Below, piece after piece: positions 1 through 9,544 of a DNA stretch of 64,000 nucleotides; within the stretch, counting starts at the first letter, position 1, and each line of letters begins with the position of its first letter. Under the pieces are notes generated by a model. That model saw only the letters and a program-made list of their open reading frames with translations, was not told the origin of the DNA and did no database searches. This DNA is from Porphyra umbilicalis. Lineage: Eukaryota > Rhodophyta > Bangiophyceae > Bangiales > Bangiaceae. A program made the position numbers and the translations under genes. The stretch lies in assembly GCA_002049455.2 (NCBI GenBank), contig KV919018.1, positions 51,321 through 115,320 on the forward strand. The letters run 5' to 3'.

Positions 1-235
1 GCGCTTCCAGCGCACCACGCGCGGGGGGGGGGCCTTTGGCGGCGGCCGCGGCGGTGGCGGCGGCGGCGCCGACGGCAGCGGTGACGGCGGCGGTGGGTGG
101 GGCGGCGGCGGCGGCGGCGGCGGCGGCGGGTGCGGGGGCGGCGTGAGCCTCGGCCCCGCCGGCGACGCGGCGGCGGCGGCGGCGGCGGTGTTGGCGCGGT
201 GGGGCCCGACGCCGACCCTCCCCCCGCCCTCCCGA
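1..235 (+). other. G-rich segment upstream of first SANT gene
   Basis: The reading frame of the downstream SANT protein stays open through this segment back to base 2. It would encode a Gly-rich stretch with scattered Arg, Asp and Trp. No in-frame ATG occurs before base 236, so this is either N-terminal coding sequence whose start lies left of the window, or a 5' leader. The last part (about 217-235) is pyrimidine-rich, like the leaders of other genes here, which slightly favours a start at 236. Confidence 0.35.
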
Positions 236-493
236 ATGGCCATGCCCGTCTTGCGCCCGCCCCCGCCGCCGCGGGCGGCGACGCCCGCGGCGGCGCTGGC
301 GTACGCGCAGCGGGAAAAGCTCCGCGTGTTGCACCTCCTCGACGAGGCCGACGCGCGGATTGCGGTGCTGCGGCGGGGGATGGGCGCGTTGCGGGCGGAG
401 CAGGGGCGGGGGGAGTGGACGCCCCCGCGGGACGGGAGGCGCCCCGCGCCGCCCGTAGCGCCGCCAGTGGCGCCGCCGCCGCCCCCGCCGCCT

Positions 494-536
<43 letters not shown>

Positions 537-3409
537 TGCCGGCGACGCTGCGTCCTGCGGGCGGCGGGGCCCCCTTCCGCCCCATCCGCCCGCACTTGGC
601 GCCGCCGCCGGTGGCGCCCCCGGCGCCGCACCCGGCCGCGCCGGCGGGCTTTATGCTGCCGCCGCCGCCGCCGCCGTGGGGCCGCATCCCCGCGCTGGTG
701 GGGGGCGCCGCGGCGCCACACCCGCCGCCGGCCCCGCGCTTCTCCCCGTCGCTCCCGCGCGGCGGTGCGCCGCCCGCCGCCGCCGGCGGGGCGCCGGCGG
801 GCGCGCCGGGCGGCACGCGCCCCCGCCCGTGGGGGGGGACGCCCGACGCGGCGCCGGCCGCGCCGCGCGGCGCCGCCGCCGCCGCCGCCGCTGCCGCCGC
901 CGCCGCCGCCGTCGCCGCCGCCACCGCCGCCGCCGCCGCCACCGGTCTCGGTGCGGGCGCGCCTGCGGCCGCGCCGCACCGGCCGCTGCGCGCAGCGCCG
1001 CCGCCTGCGGGGCGCCTGTTTGCCGCCGCCGCCGACGCGGCGGCGGCGGTGCCGCTGCCGACCTTTGGGGCGCTCCTCGCGGCCAACCGGGCGGCGGCGG
1101 CCGCCGCCGACGGGCCGCTGCGGCGGCTCGCCGCGGGGCCGGGCGGCGGCGGCGGCGGCGGCGGCGGACGGCCGCCGCCGCCAACCGGCACGGCGCCCGC
1201 TGGGCGGGCTGGCGGGCCGCCCGCGGCGCCGCCGCTGCGCGGGCCGGCGGCGGGCGCCGCCGCCGCCGCTGCCACTGCCGCCGATGTGGTGACGGCCGCG
1301 GCTGCCGCCGCCGCCGCACCCGCCCGCCGCGTGCGGTTTGCGGTGGCCGGGGCGGCGGCGGGGGCGGACGTTGGGCTGTCCCGGACCACGCACGCGGCGG
1401 TGGCGGCGGCGCTCGTCGCCAACACGGCCGCCGTCGCGGCGGGCGCGCGCGTCGTCCGCGGCGGGCCGCCGTCGCCACCAGCCGCCGCCGCCGCGGCAGG
1501 CGCCGGCGGCTCACCCCCGCCGCCCCCCCCCCCCCCCCGTTCAATGTGCCCCCCGTCGGGTGGGGCCTCGCGCCAGCGCCCGCCCTTGCCGCCGCCTTGC
1601 GGCGGGGCGCCCCGCCCCCCCCCTCCCCCCCCGCCGCGCGCACCCGCACCGGCCGCCGCCACGGCGCACCATGGCGGGCGTGGCGGCGCTGCTGCGCCCG
1701 CCCTTTCGCGTCGTGCCCCCGCCCGTCGAGGCGCCGCGCCACCGCCGGCCGCGCCGCCGGGGGGGGGGCGCCCGCGCCCGTCGCCGGCGGTGGGGATGCT
1801 CGCCGCGGCGGCGGCGGCGGCGGAAAAGGCGGCGGCCGAGGCGGCGGCGGCGGTGGCCGCTCCCGCGCCCGAGGGGGGCGTGCCGCCGGTGGGGGTGGTG
1901 GTGGAGCCCGCGGGCGGGGGCGGGGGGGTGGCGGGGGGCGGCACGACAGTGGGAGCATCAGTTCGGACGCGACGGTGACCAGCAGCGACTTGGACGTCCG
2001 GCGACGGACTGCCGCTGCCGGTGCGTCGGGTGGCGGCGCTGGCGGTGACGGCGGCGGTGGTGGTGGTGGTGGTGGCGGCAGCGACGGCAGCAGTAGTGTG
2101 GAGGAGGGGGGTGGCGACGCGGACGTGGTCGACGTGGATGGGGGTGGCCCCACCGAGGACGATGGCAGCGGCGACAGTGGTGGCGTCGGCCACGCCAATG
2201 GCGACGCCGACGGCATGGGCGGTGGCGGTGACGGCGCCGGTGGTGGCGCCGGTGGCGGCGCCTGTAACGGCGCCGGCCCCTCGGCGGCCGACGGTGGGGG
2301 CCGCTGCCACAGCCCCCTCCCCCGCCCCCCCAAGCCGCCCGCGGCGGGCCGGCGCACGCTCGCCCAGCGCGGTGTGCCGGCGCGGGTGGCCAAGAACGCG
2401 GCGGTGATCCCCCCCCTCGACCCCCCCGGCGTTGTCCGCTTTGCCGGCGGCGGCGTGCGCCTCGACGACCCGCTCGGGGCGGCCGCCGCGTCGCGCGCCG
2501 TCGGCCTGTGGACGCCCGACGAGCAGCGCACCTTCCTCACCGCCTTTGTGGCGGTCGGCAAGGATTGGGGCAAGGTCGCGGCGGCGCTGCCGCACAAGAG
2601 CGCCCACGACGTGGCGGCGCACTACTACGCGGTCAAGCTCGGGGCGGGCCTCAAGCACGTCGGCCCCCGCGCCCCCAACGGCGTCGGGCGGGGGGGGGGC
2701 GGGGCCGCCGTCAGCCGGCGGGCGGCCGCTGCCACGCCGTCATTGCGTCTCGCGTGGTGCGGCCGCCGCCGCGGCGGTGGGGGCTCCACCACAACACCGC
2801 GCTCTCCCAGAGGGTCCGCCTGGCCGACTTGGTGCGGCGGGGGGGGGGGGGGGTGGGGACGGGGGCGGCGGGCGCCGCCGCCGCCGACGCGCCCACCGCC
2901 GGGTCGACGGGCGGGCCGCCCGCCGCCCTCGTCGGCGGCGCCCCGTGGTCGGACGCGCAGCTCGTGCAGCTGGTGCACGGCCTCGCGCGCGCCGGCGGCG
3001 GGGCCGCCGCGCTCTCGCCGCGCCCGCCGACGCCGCCGCCCCCGCCGACGACGGTCGTCGGCGGCCTGCGGTTGCCGTCGCCGCGGGTGGCCACCGGCGG
3101 CGGGTCCCCGTGGGCGCCCATCGCCGCGGCCGTGGGGGGGGGCACACCCCCGCCGCGTGTTGGCACGCGTACCGGCGGCTGCGGGGGGTGCTGCACCTCG
3201 ACGCGTTTGTGGGGGGGGGAGGCGGACGGGCGGGGGGGGGGCAACCACCCCCAGCCGCCGCCCACGATGCCCGCATCGAGGAGGGGGAGAGGGGGGGGGG
3301 GGGCGAACCGCTCCACGGCGCCCCTGGCGCGTCGGGCGACGAGCTGGCAGCGGCGGCGGGGGCCGGTCGGCACCCCCCCGCCGCCGCGGTGGTGGCGCCG
3401 CTCGTTCCC

Positions 3410-3455
<46 letters not shown>

Positions 3456-4198
3456 TGCCGCCGCCGCCGCTGCCGCCGCCCGCGTCGCTGCTGCCGCCGC
3501 TGCTGCCGCCACCCTTTTCGGGTCGCGTCCCCGGCTCGGCCGGCCGCGGGTGGCGGCCGCGCGGCGGCCGCAGCGCGCGCGCGCCCGGCGTGGCGCCGAC
3601 CCACCCGTTTCCCTCGGGCGAACGGGGCGGCGGGGGGGGTGGCTGGGTGTCCCGCGCCCCCCCGACGCCACCGGGGGGTGCGCGCGGGGGGGGGAGGGGA
3701 AACGCGCCGGTCGTGCACTATGGGTACGACCGCCGCCTGTCGGCGGGGGGGGCAGGGGGGGGGGGGGCGCCCCGCCCGCCCCGCCGCCGGTGCGGCTTTC
3801 TGGGCTTGCGGGGCTGCCCGCCGCTACGGCGGCGGCGCCGTGGCCGCGGCCGCCGCCGCCCGCGGCGGCGGCGGCGGCGGCCGCGCCCCCGTGCGCACCG
3901 CCCCCACCGCCCGCGCCGCCGCTCGCGCCGCCGCCCGCGGCGGCAGCGGCGGGGGCGGCCCCCTCTTCCTACGCGCCGGCTCCCGCGCCGGCGCCGGCGC
4001 CGCCACCGCCACCGCCCCCCGCCCTCCCCCCGTCTGGACGGGTGGTGCACCCCGCGCCCGCGCCGGCGGCCGTCGCTGCCGCCGCCGCCGCCGCCGTGTC
4101 GGCCGCCGCGTCGGCGGTAGCGTCGACGACGGCAGAGGCGGCGGTGGCGGCGCCCGGCGACGGGTGGCTCGCGGCGCCCGCGCCCGCGGCGCGCCACG

Positions 4199-4229
<31 letters not shown>

Positions 4230-5254
4230 GGTCGACCGCTACACCCCGCCGCCCGGTCCGGTCGGCCGCTACACCCCGCCGCCGCGCGACGTCGGCCGCT
4301 ACACCCCGCCGCCGCGCGACGTTGGCCGCTACACCCCGCCGCCGCGCGACGGGGCGGGCGCGGCGGCGGCGGCGGCGGCGGGCAGCAGACGACACGCGGG
4401 CGGGGGCATGACGGGGGTGGGGGGTGGGGGGGCGCCCGGCGCACCCACCTATGCGGCGTGGAAGCTGCCCGCCCTCGGCGCGCCCGGCCGCCTCCCGGTG
4501 TTTGGCGGCTCGCTGCTGCCGCCGCCGCCGCCGCCGCCGCCACCGCCGCCGCTGCCACTGCCGCGCCCGCCGTCGGCAACGCCGCCGCTGCCGTCGCCGT
4601 CCCCCTCGGCGGGCGGCGGCGCGTCGCCGGTGCCCCTCCGCGGCTCCCCGCTGCCACGGGGCGTCGGCGCGCGGGCGGCGCGGCACTCTGTGTCGCCGTC
4701 GGCCGCCGCCGCCACCGCCGCCGCCGCCACCGCCGCGGCGGCGGCGGGGGCGGGGGCGCTCCCCGACGCGCCGGCGCACTACCCCCCCCCCCGCCCACGT
4801 GGCCGCCCGCCGATGTCGCCGGCTTCAACGGCCTCCTGCGGCGGTTTGGCAACAATTGGCGGAGCATCTTTGCGCACATGCCGGGCAAGCTGCTCCCGTC
4901 AGAGGTGCGGCGGCACACGCTCGCGCACTTTGAGGCGCCGCCGTGGGGGGGGGAGGGGGGAGCGGGGGGGGGGGGGGGCACGTGCCCCTGCCCCCGCTGG
5001 TGCAGCCGCCACGCTGGGGCGCCCCCGCCGCCCCGCCGGGCGGGCGCCGCGTGCCGCCGCTGCGGCCGCCGGCAGGGTGGGTGCCCGCGCCGCCGGGGGG
5101 GGGCTCCGCGGGGGCGCCGTCGGTCTGGGGCGCGCCGCCGCCGCGGGGCTGGGGCGCGGCCGCCCCAGGGGGGTACGACGACGGTCCGCTGCCGCGGGGC
5201 TGGGGCGCGCCGCCGCCGCCGGGGGGGCAGGGCGCGCCGCCGTCGCCCTTCTAG
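236..5254 (+). CDS. SANT/Myb-like domain protein with Pro/Ala/Gly tracts (paralogue A)
   Basis: Probably a nuclear chromatin-associated or DNA-binding regulator; the exact role is unknown. A SANT domain runs from about 2509 to 2640 (WTPDEQRTF, GKDWGKVAAALPHKS, HYYAVKL), preceded by the motif GGVRLDDPL. A second SANT-like segment begins near 2943 (WSDAQLVQLVHGLAR) and a third lies at about 4820-4933 (FNGLLRRFGNNW, PGKLLPSEVRRH). Near the N terminus a helical segment (about 297-390) looks like a short coiled coil. The rest is low complexity: polyPro at about 478-536 and 3410-3480, poly-Ala, poly-Gly, an acidic Ser/Asp stretch at about 1950-2200, and four 10-residue repeats at 4231-4350. The product cannot be read in one frame; the coding signal switches frame near C/G runs (about 1523-1538, 2690-2850, 3137, 4785 and 4945-4978). 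I chose the first in-frame ATG as start and the stop of the last coding frame (PPSPF then TAG). It shares GGVRLDDPL and the SANT core with the 16.3-22.2 kb gene. Exon structure is unresolved. Confidence 0.6.
4231..4350 (+). repeat. Four tandem 30-bp coding repeats
   Basis: Four 30-bp units begin at 4231, 4261, 4291 and 4321 and encode a decapeptide of the form V-[GD]-RYTPPPRD, inside the Pro-rich part of the first SANT gene. The first unit is the most diverged (DRYTPPPGP). Units two to four are almost identical, so the array expanded recently. Arg-Tyr-Thr-Pro repeats resemble phosphorylation-dependent protein docking sites, but that is only a guess. Confidence 0.85.
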
Positions 5255-5283
5255 GCGCGGTAGGGGGTTGGTCTGCGTCGGGT

Positions 5284-5304
5284 TGGTTTCCATTTTTTTT
5301 TTTT
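5284..5304 (+). terminator. T-rich tract after the first SANT gene
   Basis: A run of twelve T lies about 40 bp after the TAG stop at 5252-5254. Similar T-rich stretches follow the second SANT gene and the BIG/UBR4 gene on their coding strands. It is a candidate 3'-UTR or polyadenylation-efficiency element; no canonical AATAAA was seen nearby. Confidence 0.3.
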
Positions 5305-7766
5305 ATGTGGGTGGCTGTCGCGCCGTTTGTAGGGCAAGGCCCCGACGGTTGGCGTTTGATGTCGTGCGCGCGCGTTTTTCCGTCAGCCGACGCACGAGCG
5401 GTTGCTGGTGTGTCTTGGTGTGTGCGTGGGTCGAGGGTGGGTGACCCCCACTGGTGACGCTGCCTGTAGGGGATGCGGTGGCAGCGACCTGTCGGCTTGG
5501 GCACGATTAAAGAAGTGTAACATGCGACACAATGGTGGCACTGAAACACACACACTCGCGTGGTCACGTGCGGTGCAGCTGTGCCCTCAAAACCTGACAC
5601 GCCTGCACTGGCACATCCGTTTGCAAGTCGGCCTCTGCGCCCTCCACGAGGCCGTCCTCAGTGTGTGGGAGAACAGCTCGACACACAGAGCAATGGGTGT
5701 GTGTGCGCGCGCCGCCGCTGCCGCTTCGCCGCGAGACAACAGGACGCACCTTGTCTCTCCGTGGCTGCGTCACCCCCCACGGATCGGCCGGGCGCCGTCC
5801 CGATATCGGCCAGACGACGCAGCCGTGACCGGACCAGAGGCCTCGTGCTCAGCGCACAACAGAACGTGGGCGCGCACGATGGGTGCCCGTACTTGTGCGC
5901 TTCCAAGACGCGCCGTCGCGTGCCGTCGTGCGCTCGGCTGCATGCATTGGACGCCCACACGCGCGGCATGGGCGCTTCATCCAGAGCCGGCGGGAGCCGG
6001 CTGGGGAAGAGCCCAGCGACGCTTTCAGGTGGTTGTGTACGGGTGCTGATTGGCCGATCGGTGGATTAAAAAGTTCCGCGGACCCCAGAATCGTTGGTGA
6101 TTGGCAGACGTGGGACCTGGTTCCCACATGACTGAAGCCCACAGGGAGAAGCGCAACGGGGCTGCCGCTTGGCAGAGCGACGTGCGCTATTTTCAAAGGC
6201 CGCGGTAGAGGCATAGGGGGCATGTCACTGCAACCGGGGAAAGGGCTGCCGGGGGGCCGGCTCGGCAAATGACTTACGTGGGCCATTTTGAAACGCTCGT
6301 CGTGTCGGTCCACGCCAACCACGTCATGGTCAGACCCTACGCCTTGGCGCACTGGCAGTCCATCCGCTGCTGGACCTGGACGTGGTCGGGCCTTCGGGCC
6401 GGCCGCCACTGGCCAGTCGCCCGCCTGCCTATGCGTGTAGATAAACGGGTCAACTACGACAAGCACCGCCGTCAGGTCCGACTCCATCACGGTCGCTCCG
6501 GCGCCGCCCTCCTCCCGTGCCGTCGCCATACAGACGTTGCTACTGGAAAAGCTACCATCAAACAAACAAGTGATGAGCGGCATGATATTTGCCCTTCAGA
6601 ACTGCGGAGAGGGCAGCCCCATTGAATGTAAGCGGTAGCAGATATTTTCATGCGTGTACGACAGCTGGGGCATCACCATCAACGAACGGGACTGTGTGCT
6701 GCGCGGAGATCGAGGAGTCATCCAATCTGCTGCAGTGCTTTCCAATGGATCAGAGCCGCGGGCGCCACGAGGAACACCAGTGGCGGTGCATTCAAGCGAC
6801 TCTTGCTCTTGTGCCATTGCTACTATACAGTCTTTCTTTATTGCCGCGACATCGTCCCTTGAGCAAGGTACCTAGCAATGGGATAGCAGTGCGGTACAAA
6901 AACAGAAACGGGCGACCATCTCGCCACAAGGGGTGCCAAACATTGGAGACAGAGAGCATGTGTTCCTGAGATGTATGGAAGGTCTCCAGGGTGCGCGCTG
7001 CGTACTAGAACAAGGGAGGACAATGACTTGGTGCCAACGGAGCCCGCGTGTGCGAGTCCTCGACAACCCCACCGCAGGCAGCGAGCGACTGGTTCAATTC
7101 AAAGAGCGTTGCCATCAGCCCCGGCGTCTGAAACTGTTGGGGGATGTGATCTGGCCTCTTCACCAGACGGGCCGCAGCGCGACGGGTCCCACTTCCAATG
7201 TGCGGGAGAACGCAGGTCCGTTGGACACGCCCACAGAGGGTGGGGCAGCACCCCCCAGACGGGGGTCCCCCCGTGACGCTGTGCGCGAGGTCACGGCGGG
7301 GTGCGGGCCCGCAGCGTTGCGCCCGGCGTGCGCCCCCTTGTAGGCGCCCCGCCGTCCTCTGAAGCCACGCGAGCAGACAGTCCGGTGTCATCGCGCCGCG
7401 AATCCAACAGTCAGAAAAGGTAGCCCCCACCTTTTTTGCAATGACCCCGACGTTGCCGCCACGGCGTCCAGCGGGGCGCGACGCCCGCAAATGAGCGGTG
7501 TGACCGCCTCTGTCGAGCGGGCACGTATCGCTCTTGCCACCACACACGCTGGTCCCCTACGACGCGTCGTTTCCACTGGTGCGTGGCCGCAGGTCGCCTG
7601 GCAGGTCGCCTTGTGACGATGCAGCCCTAGCTAGAGCTGGGACTGTTGGCTTCGGCGTTCGCCACAGTTTTCATTTGCGCGGTGTTGGATTCGTAACGAT
7701 TAAATACGACGTGCAAGTAGGACAGACGATTGCCATGGATCGCATCCTGCGCTGCGCCACGTATAC
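5305..7766. other. Intergenic region, nothing recognised
   Basis: GC is lower here than in the flanking genes. Open frames occur on both strands, but none encodes a motif I recognise and none has one-strand codon bias. No tRNA, repeat array or transposon terminus was seen before the small inverted-repeat element that begins at 7767. Confidence 0.5.
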
Positions 7767-7988
7767 TCGCCAAAGAATGATCGGATCTGAGAAACGCTCA
7801 CAGCAAGTCACAGCAGTTCACAGCTGCTCACAGCACAGAATTTAAAATTGCTGTGATCGCCCTTGCCTCCCACAGAGCCATCCAGGAGCCCTCAGCATGG
7901 AATTTTATTTCAAAGCACAGTCACAGCACGGTCACAGCATGCTGTAACTTGCCGTGGAACTTGCTCGGATCCGATCATTCTTTGGCGA
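7767..7988. mobile_element. 222-bp MITE with perfect 21-bp terminal inverted repeats
   Basis: Bases 7767-7787 are the exact reverse complement of 7968-7988 (termini read TCGCCAAAGAATGATC... inward). The interior holds many short CACAGC/CACAGT repeats and an AT-rich near-palindrome around 7837-7856, with no coding capacity. Size, perfect termini and lack of ORFs fit a miniature inverted-repeat transposable element. I did not find an unambiguous target-site duplication. It sits about 160 bp upstream of the dehydrogenase start, so it could influence that promoter. Confidence 0.75.
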
Positions 7989-8120
7989 CGCGCCATACAT
8001 ACAGTACCGTACTGTATCGATCACGCGTGTGTGCGCCCTGCCCTGCCCATCCACAGGCCGCTTCACCGCCGCTCGCCTTGTCGATACCGTCGGCCTCGTC
8101 CCTCGGCCTCCATCCGCACA

Positions 8121-8143
8121 CCCCCCCCCCCCCCCCCCCCCCC
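8121..8143 (+). promoter_or_regulatory. C23 tract just upstream of the dehydrogenase start codon
   Basis: Twenty-three consecutive C residues end four bases before the ATG at 8148. C-rich or C/T-rich tracts are also found just 5' of catalase B, the CAAD gene and the second SANT gene. It may be a leader or initiator element, or simply tolerated homopolymer expansion. Confidence 0.35.
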
Positions 8144-8147
8144 GTGG

Positions 8148-9544
8148 ATGATCACCCTCCTCGGCGGCCTTCGCCGCCTCGGGCCCCTCCGCCTCACCGG
8201 CCTCGCGGCCACGGCGGCGGTGACGACCGCGCTGGCGGCGTCGCCGACCACCCGCCGGTCGGCCGCGTCGGCGGCCGTCGCGGCCGCCCGCGCCGCCCAA
8301 TTCCTCTTTATCGGCGCCACGCGCTTCACGGCGGCGCCGCACCGCGCCGCGCAACGCCAGTGGGCGGCCGACGGGTCGGCCGCCGCCCTCGACGGCGCGG
8401 CGCTGGGGGGCCAACACTACATCGTCACGGGCGCCAATGCCGGCCTCGGGTTGGAGGTGGCGCGGGGGCTTGCCGCCCGCGGCGGCACCGTACACCTGCT
8501 GTGCCGCTCCGAGGAGCGCGGCCGCGCCGCCGTCGACGCGCTCGTCGCCGACGGCGCCGCGGCGGGGGCGGCCGCGGCGGACCTCCGCCGCCGCCTCCGC
8601 CTGCACGTCGTCGACGTGTCCTCCCTGGCCGCTGTCGACGCGTTTGCGTCGGGCTATGTGGCCGACGGGACGCCCCTCCACGGGCTCGTCAACAATGCGG
8701 GCGTCTTGTGCAACGTCGTCACCCCGTCGGCCGACGGCTACGAGGCGGCGTTTGCGACCAACACGCTCGGCACGTACGCGTTGACGGAGCGGCTGCTGCC
8801 GGCGCTGGCCGCCACGCCGGGACCGTCGGTGGTGGTGGTGGTGTCGTCGGCGGGTATGCTCACGTCCGACTTGGTCGTCGGTGGCCTCGCCGCCGCAGCC
8901 ACGGTGGTGGACGCGCCGCCTCCGCCGGCCGCGTTGGCGGCGGCCGCGCCGGCGGGCGCGCCCGCCGCCCTCGTGGCGGGCCAACCCATGGACGGCGCCG
9001 CCGCCTACGCGGTGACCAAACGCCAGCAAGTCGCCCTCGTCGAAGCGTGGGCGGCGGCGGCTCCCCCCGGGGTGGCCATCCACGCGTGCCACCCGGGGTG
9101 GGCAGACACTGGCGGCCTCCGCGCGTCCATGCCTGACTTTCACCGCACGTTTGCGTCGCGCCTGCGGACGCCCGCGCAAGGTGCGGATACGGCCCTGTGG
9201 CTGACCGTCGTCGGCACGGCGGTGGCGGGGGGGGGGGCGCCGCCGCGGCCGGGGGGGTGTCCGCCTCCGCCGCCGCGTCTGGAGGGGGGGACGACGACGG
9301 CACGGGCGCTGGGGCGCCGCCGCCCGACCCGTGGGCGGCGGCGCGGCGGCGGCTCGGCAGTGGGGGCTTTTGGTTTGACCGCGCCCCCGCCGCCAAGCAC
9401 TTGTGGGTGGGGGGCACCCGCTACGAGGCGGCGGCGCCGGCGGCGCTCGCCGCCGAACTGCACGCCATTGTCGAGGGGGGGGGAAGGGGCACTGAGGGGC
9501 GTGTGGGGGGGGGGGGGGGGCGAGGGGCGGCCGCCAGATTGTGA
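8148..9544 (+). CDS. Short-chain dehydrogenase/reductase, DHRS12-like
   Basis: An NAD(P)-dependent oxidoreductase of the classical SDR fold; substrate unknown. From the ATG at 8148, the dinucleotide-binding motif TGANAGLG is at residues 94-101, NNAG at 182-185, the catalytic Ser in VSSAG at about 233-235, and YAVTK with Tyr287/Lys291. The following HPGWADTGGLRASMPDF and QGADTALWL match the DHRS12 subgroup. An N-terminal extension of about 85 hydrophobic/Ala-rich residues precedes the fold and could be a targeting or membrane segment. The final segment (GGFWFDRAPAAKHLWVGG), which also fits the DHRS12 C terminus, is in a different frame. The shift falls after a G run at about 9226-9236, so there is either a short intron or an indel. 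The end is the TGA of that second frame (9542-9544). Confidence 0.8.

Noticed and set aside
7080-7110. Possible tRNA T-loop (GGTTCAATTC)
   Set aside because: No acceptor stem or anticodon arm could be placed around it.
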